A stretch of DNA of 64,000 bases from Candidatus Brocadia sp. WS118 (GTDB taxonomy: Bacteria > Planctomycetota > Brocadiia > Brocadiales > Brocadiaceae): the NCBI GenBank assembly GCA_007618135.1, contig PHFX01000008.1, positions 1-64,000 of the forward strand. Direction: 5' to 3'. The translations under genes were made by a program, and so were the position numbers. The notes under the pieces are model-generated. The model was given only the letters and a program-made list of their open reading frames with translations, had not been told where the DNA came from and did no database searches. Positions 49,909-57,741 of the stretch are shown here, in pieces; the first letter of the stretch is position 1, and each line of letters begins with the position of its first letter.

Positions 49909-51579
49909 ATGAAGATTTTATCACATACTGTAGTTATAAAAAGGCTATTCTTTTTATTACTGTTGCTGGGGGGCTTTCTTCTTCTTCTTTTGTCTTTATC
50001 TTCCGGGCAATCCCTTATGGAAGAGGGTGAGCCTCCGGAAAATTACCAGCTACAGGTCTTCCTGGAGGAAGAGGAGGCTCTTGCGAAGATTTTTACCGGA
50101 TGTGATCAGGTTGAATCAGAAACCCTTGCCCTTACTCCTGAAGGACGTGAGCATTTTAAGGAGCTCTTGAAAAGACCGGATATTGAAGCGACCTTTGAGG
50201 TCTTTATCGGCAAAAAGGGAACGGTGATAGACCGGTATGCTATTATTGCTGAGGAGATGGGCTGCTTTCATCCGATTACATGGATTCTCAGCACAAATAC
50301 TGATGGAAAGATTCTTGACATTGCCGTGATGATCTATCGGGAAAGCCGCGGCCAAGAGGTCAGCCGGAAGAGGTTCTTGAAGCAATTCGAAGGCAAGAAC
50401 CTGAAAGACCCTCTTTCGACAAATAAAGACATTATCAGAATTACCGGCGCCACCACGTCGGTACAGGCAGTTTGCCGGGGCGTGAAAAAGATGCTTGTCT
50501 TTATCCATGAATTTTACCTTAATAAAAATACTGTCTCTGCAACACTGGCGTATCGTTTGACTCCTGAAGAAGTCAGTACTATGAAGAAAGCTCGCCGGCA
50601 ACTCTTTACTACGGCGAAAACCTTTGATGGGGTAAAAGCAGTGGTGGCTGCTGAAGGAGACAGCGAGAGACAGTTTTTTTCTTTGGCAGAAAAGACATTT
50701 CATGAGATAGAACGCATTGAGAGGCTTTTCAGAAAAGAATTGCAGGCAATGAATAAGGTTGCTGCGAAGACCCCCTTTGCCTGCAGTGAAGAGGTATTTG
50801 AGGTACTGAAGCGGTGTTATCACTATGGGGTGCTTACGGAAGGCGCTTTTGATGTAACCGTATCTCCGTTATTAGAGCAATGGGGAATTTACCGGGGTAA
50901 ACGAAAAGAAGTAAAGGAGGAGAGGCTTGAAAACATTCTTCAGGCGGTCTCGTATAAAAATGTAAAAATCAATGATGATAATACCCGCATTTCTTTTGCT
51001 CATAGGGACACAAAGATAGTCCTGGGGCCTGTGATAAAAGGGTATGCAATAGATAAGGCATTGGAACTATTTCGTAATTCGGGGCTTACCAATGTTTGCA
51101 TTAACTACGGAAGTATGAGCCGTATGCTCAATGCTCCTACCGGAAAAGAAGCTTGGAAAATAGGGGTCCCCCATCCCACAAACGAAGATACGATTGTAGG
51201 CGTTCTCCGTATGGTGAATCAAGGGATAGCATTTGTTGGTGATTATTTGAAGTATCCTGCGGTGCAGGACAAATCATATATGCATCTCATAGACCCGAAA
51301 ACGGGAATGCCGGCAGGGGGCGATAAACTCGCCGTTATAGCGGCTGCGCCCACTGCAGAAGAGGCGGGGATTGTGGCAACATTCCTTTTTGTTCAAGACA
51401 CAAAGGAGAGAGAAAAAGTGGCAATGAATTTTCCGTCTGCCGCGTGGTTGATTGTTTCGGACAAACCTCAGCATAGTATCGTGTTTGAGGGATCTCCGGG
51501 CATGATGGAAAATTTCAAAGAAGGGGAAGAAAAGAGTTTCAAGTACGGCAGGGGTGCAGGATGTTCCTTTAGCCCGTGA
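49909..51579 (+). CDS. FMN_bind-ApbE fusion (flavin transferase with its own target domain)
   Basis: The 556-residue protein begins with a membrane helix or signal peptide (about 12-32). Residues about 95-205 form an FMN_bind domain whose flavinylation site is IIRITGATTS near 182-191. Residues about 215-545 form an ApbE domain, with FDVTVSPLLEQWG near 320, GPVIKGYAIDKALE near 368, and HLIDPKTGMPAGG near 463. ApbE moves FMN from FAD onto a threonine of proteins such as NqrB and NqrC. The usual second glycine of the NxGG motif is Ser here (NYGSMSR). The fused target domain suggests extracytoplasmic electron transfer as well. Confidence 0.82.
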   Translation: MKILSHTVVIKRLFFLLLLLGGFLLLLLSLSSGQSLMEEGEPPENYQLQVFLEEEEALAKIFTGCDQVESETLALTPEGREHFKELLKRPDIEATFEVFIGKKGTVIDRYAIIAEEMGCFHPITWILSTNTDGKILDIAVMIYRESRGQEVSRKRFLKQFEGKNLKDPLSTNKDIIRITGATTSVQAVCRGVKKMLVFIHEFYLNKNTVSATLAYRLTPEEVSTMKKARRQLFTTAKTFDGVKAVVAAEGDSERQFFSLAEKTFHEIERIERLFRKELQAMNKVAAKTPFACSEEVFEVLKRCYHYGVLTEGAFDVTVSPLLEQWGIYRGKRKEVKEERLENILQAVSYKNVKINDDNTRISFAHRDTKIVLGPVIKGYAIDKALELFRNSGLTNVCINYGSMSRMLNAPTGKEAWKIGVPHPTNEDTIVGVLRMVNQGIAFVGDYLKYPAVQDKSYMHLIDPKTGMPAGGDKLAVIAAAPTAEEAGIVATFLFVQDTKEREKVAMNFPSAAWLIVSDKPQHSIVFEGSPGMMENFKEGEEKSFKYGRGAGCSFSP

Positions 51580-51765
51580 AAGTAACACCCACGGTCATTT
51601 TGAGTAATTCGCTTTTTGTCATTCTGAGCACATCACATCGTTCAGGTAAACTTCACGAAAAAGCTGGTTTTAACGAGACCCTTCGTTTCGGTTTAGGGTG
51701 ACATTTTATTATCTTTTGTGGTCAGAGGCTCATGGATGTTTTCTAAAAATTAAAGGAGGAGAGAT

Positions 51766-52287
51766 ATGTTTTGCGTGTGTCATTTGAGAACAGTCTTAGT
51801 CATAACATTATTTGCGATGCTGTCTTTAACGGGTGTCTCCTATGCGAAGGATCCTAAAGAGATTACGTCCACAGATTTGAAAGAGGTTGTTAGGGCTAAC
51901 AAGGATAAGATCGTGTTGGTGACATTCTGGGCAACGTGGTGCAAGGTCTGTCAGGACCACCTTCCAGAACTCAATACTCTTTACGGGAAATACAAAGACA
52001 AGAACGTGGAAATTATAGGGGTATCGCTGGACGATAAACCGAAAGATGTTCAAGACTTTATTCAAAACAGAGGGATTGACTTTCTTGTTTTCAGGGCAAA
52101 GGACAAAGAGGAAATGAGTTATGTTTACCAGGTAAAGAAAATTCCCATTATCTGCTATTATAAAAATGGAAATCTCGAACACATCGAGGAGGGCTATACC
52201 GATCCTGCACATATCGAGGAGGATCTACGTAGTTGCCTGGAAGGCGCCAAGCCTCCCAGCAAAGATACCCGCACGCCATCAAAATAA
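51766..52287 (+). CDS. Exported thioredoxin-like protein (TlpA/ResA type)
   Basis: This 173-residue protein has a signal peptide (about 1-27, ending SYAKD) and a thioredoxin fold with the redox motif WCKVC near 64-68 in TFWATWCKVCQDHLPEL, and cis-proline in KKIPIICYY. Proteins of this group reduce disulfides outside the cytoplasm, often keeping apocytochrome CxxCH cysteines ready for heme. It has a very strong AAAGGAGGAG site. It sits between the FMN_bind-ApbE gene and the multiheme genes, which fits a maturation role; that is inferred. Confidence 0.82.
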   Translation: MFCVCHLRTVLVITLFAMLSLTGVSYAKDPKEITSTDLKEVVRANKDKIVLVTFWATWCKVCQDHLPELNTLYGKYKDKNVEIIGVSLDDKPKDVQDFIQNRGIDFLVFRAKDKEEMSYVYQVKKIPIICYYKNGNLEHIEEGYTDPAHIEEDLRSCLEGAKPPSKDTRTPSK

Positions 52288-52382
52288 CAATGACGGTGTC
52301 AGGGCTACCGTCCGGCAGATAAAATGGTATGTAATGGAAATTTATGAATTATAAGGTATAATATAAAAAAATTTAGGCATTC

Positions 52383-52450
52383 TGCGACTTCCCCCCCTGT
52401 TTCCCCCCGTAAACGGGGGGATTATGGGGGGTGATTGAAATTCCTGAACA
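52383..52450 (-). repeat. Family B dispersed repeat copy, reversed
   Basis: GCGACTT ... CCCCGTAAACGGGGGG ... ATTATGGGGGG ... GAAATTCC is the reverse complement of the unit at 12001-12079 and 43993-44070. Confidence 0.65.
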
Positions 52451-52512
52451 TTAAATTAGGTATTTGGCGACTTATTTAAAAGAGAACATCGAACCGCAGA
52501 ACAAGAAATATC

Positions 52513-52542
52513 GAATGATGAAGTAAAAATACTTCATCATTC
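52513..52542. repeat. Perfect 13-bp inverted repeat
   Basis: GAATGATGAAGTA, loop AAAA, TACTTCATCATTC. Beyond the arms, ATATCGA (52507-52513) and TTGATATTCGA (52553-52565) extend a looser symmetry. It could form a stable RNA hairpin upstream of the encapsulin gene or be the core of a small non-autonomous element. Confidence 0.6.
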
Positions 52543-52771
52543 ACCATTCCTTGTTTGATATTCGACATTCGGCGTATTACTTTTCAATGGAGAACGAAGA
52601 ATCTCTTCGCTCTGGAACAACTTTGAAATTCCCAAGCATCAAACTATTGGGATTTTATCTGTGGAATCTGTGCAATCTCACATTTAAGAGAAAGTGAGGT
52701 GAAATGGTAAAGGTAAAGGTAGTGGAATGTGATTTCTGAAAAACTCTTTGAAAGAAAAGGAGGCTATGATT

Positions 52772-53932
52772 ATGAAGGTCTACAAAAATTTTTGTAAGAA
52801 ATATCATTTTGTCTGGATTTTTGCCCTGTCTGCCATTTTCTATCTGCCACAAAATGCATCTTCTGTCTATGCAAAGTGCACGAAAGAAAACGATTGTTTT
52901 TCATGTCACTCTTCCCAGGAATTAAGGGATGTCCATAAGACGTGTCAATATCTGAATCAGGGATGTCTTTCCTGCCATGCGGTTCCCAAAAATCTGGCAG
53001 CAGCATCACCCGATTCTTCCTGCAATGGTAAGTCTGAAAAGGGTTCCTGTGGCAACAGCAAAGGGTGCCAGGGTTCATGTGAGGGAGAAAAGGGATGCGG
53101 TGGTGAGGGCATTTCTTCGGATATACAGATGGGACATGAGGACTGGGAAAAGTTGCAGCGAAGTGTCCATGAAACTATCGAAAAATGCCTCGTAGGCAGA
53201 AAGTTCCTGGAAACGTATGGTCCCCTTGGTGTGGGGAGTCAGTGTGTTCCTGTCGACACCTTTGGAATACCATCATGGGCAACTGTAGATATGCTTGGAG
53301 AATCAGATAATGCCATCCATGCGCTCAAACGTGAGATTGCGCACATACCGCTCATTTACAAAGATTTCTGGCTCTTCTGGAGGGACATTGAAGCAAGCAG
53401 GAAATGTGAAACTCCCTTGGATATCAGCGCTGCAGTCGGGGCCGCTGTTGCCGCAGCTGCCCGTGAAGACGACCTGGTGTTTAACGGCTTGCCGGATATG
53501 AACATGGCAGGGCTGTTGAATGTGGATGGGCGCAATATCATGAAACTCAGTGACTGGTCGGTAATCGGTAACGGGTTTCAGGATGTAGTGTCTGCGGTTG
53601 AGAAGTTGAGGAGTACCGGTTTTTTTCCGCCGTATACGCTTGTAGTAAGTCCAAAGCTTTATGCGCTGCTCCACAAGGTGTATGAGCGGACGGGAAAACT
53701 AGAAATCGAAGCGGTAAAAGAAATGGTAAAGGGCGGTGTATACCAGAGCCCCATACTGAAAAAAGACGTAGCCCTGGTTATGGCAGCCGGCAGACAAAAT
53801 GCGGATTTGGCAGTGGGTGGAAATTTTAAGGTAGAATACAACGGACCGGAGAACCTAAACCATAGGTTCCGCGTCGTTGGCAGTTCCGTGCTCAGGATCA
53901 AGTGTCCGCAGGCCATTTGTACCTTGGAGTAA
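52772..53932 (+). CDS. Encapsulin shell protein with N-terminal di-heme cytochrome c domain
   Basis: I start at ATG 52772, eight bases after AAGGAGG, giving 386 residues. A signal peptide (ending VYAKC, about 29) is followed by two heme motifs, CFSCH and CLSCH (about 36-72), then a Cys/Gly-rich linker of about 40 residues with six more cysteines. Residues about 120-386 form the HK97-fold family 1 encapsulin: GVGSQCVPVDTFGIPSW, FWLFWRDIEASRKCETPLD, AAAREDDLVFNG and the C-terminal MVKGGVYQSPIL ... SSVLRIKCPQAICTLE. Encapsulins build protein nanocompartments. Shells with a cytochrome fused in front and an export signal are known from anammox bacteria. The cargo gene follows after three bases. 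Confidence 0.93.
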   Translation: MKVYKNFCKKYHFVWIFALSAIFYLPQNASSVYAKCTKENDCFSCHSSQELRDVHKTCQYLNQGCLSCHAVPKNLAAASPDSSCNGKSEKGSCGNSKGCQGSCEGEKGCGGEGISSDIQMGHEDWEKLQRSVHETIEKCLVGRKFLETYGPLGVGSQCVPVDTFGIPSWATVDMLGESDNAIHALKREIAHIPLIYKDFWLFWRDIEASRKCETPLDISAAVGAAVAAAAREDDLVFNGLPDMNMAGLLNVDGRNIMKLSDWSVIGNGFQDVVSAVEKLRSTGFFPPYTLVVSPKLYALLHKVYERTGKLEIEAVKEMVKGGVYQSPILKKDVALVMAAGRQNADLAVGGNFKVEYNGPENLNHRFRVVGSSVLRIKCPQAICTLE

Positions 53933-53935
53933 GTT

Positions 53936-56524
53936 ATGTCTTCGCTTTTTGTCATTCTGAGGCAAAGCCGAAGAATCTCCATGCCCAGGACAGGTCTGAG
54001 CGGAATGAAGAATCTGGTCTTTTGCTTCATGCTGATGTTAGCATGCCTTTCCCTCTCTTTTCAGTATGGATATGCAGAGATCCCTTATCTTGCAGGAACC
54101 GATGGAGTTGTTTACCTGGAAATGGAGGCGCGTCCGGTTGTTCTGGAGCTGAGACCTGGCGTTTTTTTCGATGCCTGGGGGTATTGTAGAAAAGGTGAAA
54201 AACCTACGGTGCCTGGTCCTACGATAAAAGTAAAGGAAGGGACCAAAATCAGAGTTCATTTTACCAATAAGCTGGCGGTGCCTGCCTCTCTCCATCCTCA
54301 CGGGGTGAAATACACCGCGGCAAATGATGGCGCTCACATAGCAGGGAATCCTACCAGTACGGTTGAACCGGGGCATTCGAGGACGTATGAGTGGGACTCG
54401 AGCGGCACGCCGGGCACGTGGTTTTACCACACCCATGCCCTGGAAATGGGCGGAGATGAAGGTCTCTACCGGGGACTCTGGGGTGCATTGATCATCGAGC
54501 CAAAAGAAGATGTCGCAAATCCACCTGATAAAGAGTTTGTTGTCTTCATGCACTCGTACATGGTGAACGGGACTGAGTATGAAGCGTTTAATGATAAGTC
54601 CGGTGATATTGAGTTCATGAACGGAGACAGTTCCGCATTTCCCGGTTTGGTCTGGAAGGCAAATGTGGGGGAGAAGATACGGTTTCATGTGATTAATACA
54701 GCAGAGGAGATGCATACCTTTCATACGCACGGACATCGATGGATTGATAAGGCAAGCGGGGAGTTGATAGACAATGTTTCACTTGCGCCCTTTACGTCGT
54801 ATGTTGCGGATTTTACGGCAGGTGAAGGAGTTGGTCCAGGAAATTGGGCATTCCACTGTCATTTTCACGAACATATGATGAACGGCATGTTTGGAATTTT
54901 TGTTGTGGAAAAAGAGAAGACGAATGCCTGGATGCTTCCTGATACACAGAGTCTCCCAACCCTTGATTCCGCACCGGGTTCGTATGAATATCCCGATCCA
55001 TCGCTCAAGAGCCTGTATGAGGATTTTGTAGGGCTTAAGCAAGGTGACGGACCGTGGGGGGAATTTTACCAGCCGATACCGTTTTATATGTATTTCAATC
55101 CAACAAGACATTATATTCCGCCTTCTGCTGAAAATTCAAACTACAAAGAACTCCTGAACAGATACAGGCCTGATCAGTGTGTCGAATGCCATGAAGAGTC
55201 TTCACCGGGAATTGTGGCTCAGTGGAAGGCATCGAATCATGCAAAACCGAAAAAAAACCGGGAAGTCTCAGCGGAGACGCAGGAGATTGAGGAATTAATC
55301 GGCAAAGAGTTAAACAACTGGGAACCGGGGACAAAGAATGGGGTGTACTGTTCTTACTGTCATGGTGATAATCACGAGAAGTTATTCATGCCTACCGTCG
55401 ACAACGCCTGTGGTGCCTGCCATCCACGACAGGCGAAAGAATTTGCAAAAGGAAGAGATCATGGCAAACCAAGTCATCCTCAGAGTTGGGAGGCTACGAT
55501 GTCCGTTCCCTGGTATGTGGAAAATTACCGGCGTGGTGAGCGGTATTCGATGATCGGGTGCGACCAGTGTCATCAGAATATGTCATCGTGTGACGACTGT
55601 CATAGCAAGCATCTCTTTTCCGTTGCGGAGGCCCGTCGTCCGGAGGTGTGCTCCGGATGCCATATGGGACCAGACCACCCCGATTGGGAAAGCTATGAAC
55701 ATTCCCGATGGGGGATTATGTATAAAATCTCCGGGGAGAAATGGAATTGGGACAAGAAACTCTCTGAGGTTATCCCCGGCGTTGATTACCCTGCGCCAAC
55801 GTGTCAGTATTGCCACATGTATGTTGGAAATGGCCAGTGGGAGATGAACGTGGAGACGAAAGGCATATGGCGTATGGGTGTTATACCGCCAGCGGAAGTC
55901 GAGTTTAAATCGGGAATCAGGGATTTTCCTTACGGGATAAAGATACCACCCATGGACAAAAAGCTTGAGATATACTCCGCAGAAAGCAAGATGAAACGCC
56001 GCTACTGGGTGGAGCTCTGTACGAAATGCCACAGCAGCAGATTTTCCAGCATGTGGCTTGATTCCCTGGATCAGTACATGTTTGAATCGTGGAGGCGTAT
56101 CGATGATGCACAGCTCGTGGTAGAAGAACTCTTTGCCAAAGATATGGTTAAACCGTCTCCGGAAGAAAGAATTCCTTTCCCCTTGAGCGATTTAATCGTC
56201 AAACTGCTCAGCCAAAAGGAGCTGGGTCCTGAGGTATACAGCCTGTTCAAGAAGACCAGCGGCCACTTGCCGGTAATTGGGCCTGTCCTTGGCGCCTATG
56301 CCGTATTTACTCAGAAGGATGGGAATCCCAGCGGGGTAGAACAGGAGTATGTGGAAATGTGGTTTTGGAACCACCTGCAGGGATACAAGGGCACCGCCCA
56401 TGCCCAGCAGGACATCAGCTGGTGGTGGGGCACTGCTCAAACGATGGGGAATCTGACGCGCATCCGGGATGAAGCAGTGAACTTGCAAAGGTTAAAGAGT
56501 CTTGAAGAGGCAGTAAAAAAATAA
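53936..56524 (+). CDS. Multicopper oxidase fused to octaheme HAO-like domain, probable encapsulin cargo
   Basis: The 862-residue frame has a signal peptide ending near YGYAE (about 45). Residues about 60-320 form a two-domain multicopper oxidase with HPHG, YHTHA, HTHGH and HCHFHEHMMNGM, the full copper ligand set. Residues about 390-760 hold eight CxxCH motifs in order: CVECH, CSYCH, CGACH, CDQCH, CDDCH, CSGCH, CQYCH and CTKCH, the hydroxylamine-oxidoreductase pattern. The same fusion is the known cargo of the cytochrome-encapsulin of anammox bacteria. ATG 53936 has GGAG upstream, but the next 15 codons lie in a dispersed repeat; ATG 54005 gives a cleaner signal peptide. The C-terminal LQRLKSLEEAVKK might be the loading peptide. 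Confidence 0.9.
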   Translation: MSSLFVILRQSRRISMPRTGLSGMKNLVFCFMLMLACLSLSFQYGYAEIPYLAGTDGVVYLEMEARPVVLELRPGVFFDAWGYCRKGEKPTVPGPTIKVKEGTKIRVHFTNKLAVPASLHPHGVKYTAANDGAHIAGNPTSTVEPGHSRTYEWDSSGTPGTWFYHTHALEMGGDEGLYRGLWGALIIEPKEDVANPPDKEFVVFMHSYMVNGTEYEAFNDKSGDIEFMNGDSSAFPGLVWKANVGEKIRFHVINTAEEMHTFHTHGHRWIDKASGELIDNVSLAPFTSYVADFTAGEGVGPGNWAFHCHFHEHMMNGMFGIFVVEKEKTNAWMLPDTQSLPTLDSAPGSYEYPDPSLKSLYEDFVGLKQGDGPWGEFYQPIPFYMYFNPTRHYIPPSAENSNYKELLNRYRPDQCVECHEESSPGIVAQWKASNHAKPKKNREVSAETQEIEELIGKELNNWEPGTKNGVYCSYCHGDNHEKLFMPTVDNACGACHPRQAKEFAKGRDHGKPSHPQSWEATMSVPWYVENYRRGERYSMIGCDQCHQNMSSCDDCHSKHLFSVAEARRPEVCSGCHMGPDHPDWESYEHSRWGIMYKISGEKWNWDKKLSEVIPGVDYPAPTCQYCHMYVGNGQWEMNVETKGIWRMGVIPPAEVEFKSGIRDFPYGIKIPPMDKKLEIYSAESKMKRRYWVELCTKCHSSRFSSMWLDSLDQYMFESWRRIDDAQLVVEELFAKDMVKPSPEERIPFPLSDLIVKLLSQKELGPEVYSLFKKTSGHLPVIGPVLGAYAVFTQKDGNPSGVEQEYVEMWFWNHLQGYKGTAHAQQDISWWWGTAQTMGNLTRIRDEAVNLQRLKSLEEAVKK

Positions 56525-56820
56525 ACCATACCATCAATACCGAGCGTAGCTACGCTGCAACCAAATCCCCCCTTAGTAAAGGGGGTGAAGGGGGTTGTGA
56601 AAAGACTCGCTAAAACAAGGTGAGTAGGTTGGGTTGAACGCAAGTGAAAACCCAACACCAACTGTTCATTGCTTCAATAATTATGTTGGGTTTCGCTCAC
56701 GCTTAACACAACCGACGGTGCTACTCTCAGAATATTTACAGGAAAATCAGGTTGATTCCTTCCTCTAAAATGCATAAAATGAAGTTAGTTATTAGGAATA
56801 TTTACAAAAAGGAGATAACC
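56525..56820. other. Gap with left copy of the TA-flanking repeat
   Basis: After a GGGGGTGAAGGGGG-type palindromic stretch (56563-56600), the unit 56622-56732 is the left copy of the direct repeat given separately. No gene is seen. Confidence 0.45.
56622..56732 (+). repeat. Direct repeat, left copy, flanking a TA module
   Basis: GAGTAGGTTGGGTTGAACG ... AAACCCAACACCAAC ... GTTGGGTTT ... GCTACTCTCAGAA. A closely similar unit lies at 57372-57474 in the same orientation. Each copy contains an internal inverted pair, AAACCCAACA and TGTTGGGTTT. Confidence 0.7.
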
Positions 56821-57042
56821 GTGCGTATAACTGATATTCCTGAAATTGCTAAATTAAGTACGCAGGAAAAAATCCTGTTAGTTGAAGATATTTGGGACAG
56901 CATAGCTTTGGATGAGTCTGCAGTACCAATTCCACATAGCCACAGAGATGAATTGGATAGAAGGCTCAGAATTCATGAATCTGCTCCTGGAAACCTTTTA
57001 ACTCTCGAAGAACTTCAGGCTAGAATAGAAAAAAGGAAATGA
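56821..57042 (+). CDS. Addiction-module antitoxin (TIGR02574-like)
   Basis: I start at GTG 56821, six bases after AAGGAG, giving 73 residues. The sequence matches small antitoxins of the 'putative addiction module component' type: LSTQEKILLVEDIWDSIA near the N-terminus and RIHESAPGNLLTLEELQ near the C-terminus. Such proteins pair with RelE/ParE toxins; here the toxin start overlaps the antitoxin stop by four bases (ATGA). The frame upstream to 56752 codes for no typical antitoxin sequence and is not used. Confidence 0.85.
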   Translation: MRITDIPEIAKLSTQEKILLVEDIWDSIALDESAVPIPHSHRDELDRRLRIHESAPGNLLTLEELQARIEKRK

Positions 57043-57353
57043 CGCACAACATCCGGTTTCTTCCAGAAGTAGAAGACGATGTTGTCCGTGTATATGCATG
57101 GTACGAAGCAAAATCGCCAGGCCTTGGAGAGGAATACCTGCGCATGTTTTATGCCTGTGTTAGTGAGATTTCTAAGAATCCCTTGCTTTATCCAAAGGTT
57201 CATAGCGAATTTCGCCGCCGTTTGTTGAGAAGATTTCCATACGCTATCTATTTTATGATAAGAGATGACCAAATTGTTGTATCTGGACTTTTTCATTGTG
57301 CACGTGATCCACGCTCAATCAGAGCGAAATTGCACGATCGGGAAACACCATAA
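57039..57353 (+). CDS. RelE/ParE-family toxin
   Basis: This 104-residue protein shows the RelE/ParE fold: VEDDVVRVYAWYEAKSPGLGEEYL near 11-34, PLLYPKV near 48, RRRLLRRFPYAIYFMI near 58-73, and the C-terminal HCARDPRS. ParE toxins block DNA gyrase, and RelE toxins cut mRNA on the ribosome; the sequence alone does not decide between them. It is coupled to the antitoxin upstream. The module is bracketed by direct repeats, suggesting it moved as a unit. Confidence 0.85.
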   Translation: MTHNIRFLPEVEDDVVRVYAWYEAKSPGLGEEYLRMFYACVSEISKNPLLYPKVHSEFRRRLLRRFPYAIYFMIRDDQIVVSGLFHCARDPRSIRAKLHDRETP

Positions 57354-57371
57354 TAAATTGACACGCAAGTC

Positions 57372-57474
57372 GAGTAGTTTGATTGAACGTAAGTGAAACC
57401 CAACACCAACCACTTGCATCGTACATAATCTTGTTGGGTTTCATGCCTCAACCCAACCGGCGCTACTCTCAGAA
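57372..57474 (+). repeat. Direct repeat, right copy, flanking a TA module
   Basis: GAGTAGTTTGATTGAACG ... AAACCCAACACCAAC ... TGTTGGGTTT ... GCTACTCTCAGAA, matching 56622-56732 with small gaps. Confidence 0.7.
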
Positions 57475-57687
57475 ACGAAATACGTTAATCATGAAAAATA
57501 TTCCTTCACTCATTTCCTCATGATAAGACGTGGTATTAATCTCCTTCGAAGTAGATAAATTTGGGTTATAAATTACGTATCTTTAAGGGAATAAAAAATT
57601 CTGCTAAGGCTTGCAAAATGGATTGTATTATACAGAAGTCTAATGCTATGCTTTATTAAACCTGCTATATAATCTTCATACCTCATA

Positions 57688-57720
57688 CCCTGCAATCCAA
57701 GCTGGCATCTGATTGCAGGG
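57688..57720 (-). terminator. Hairpin downstream of the repetitive secreted protein gene
   Basis: Perfect 10-bp arms CCCTGCAATC/GATTGCAGGG with a 13-base loop, 22 bases beyond the stop. There is no strong U-run, so termination is only likely. Confidence 0.45.
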
Positions 57721-57741
57721 TTGAGGTAATACTTCTAACGG

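Larger units (their letters stand above)
52288..52771. other. Gap upstream of the encapsulin gene
   Basis: About 480 bases without a gene. It holds a reversed family B repeat (52383-52450) and a perfect hairpin, GAATGATGAAGTA/TACTTCATCATTC (52513-52542). The promoter for the encapsulin genes probably lies in 52600-52740; I could not place it. Confidence 0.45.
57354..57741. other. Gap with right direct repeat and a hairpin
   Basis: The right copy of the TA-flanking repeat is at 57372-57474. CCCTGCAATC and GATTGCAGGG (57688-57720) form a 10-bp stem just beyond the stop of the minus-strand repetitive protein, probably its terminator. No gene is seen. Confidence 0.5.
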
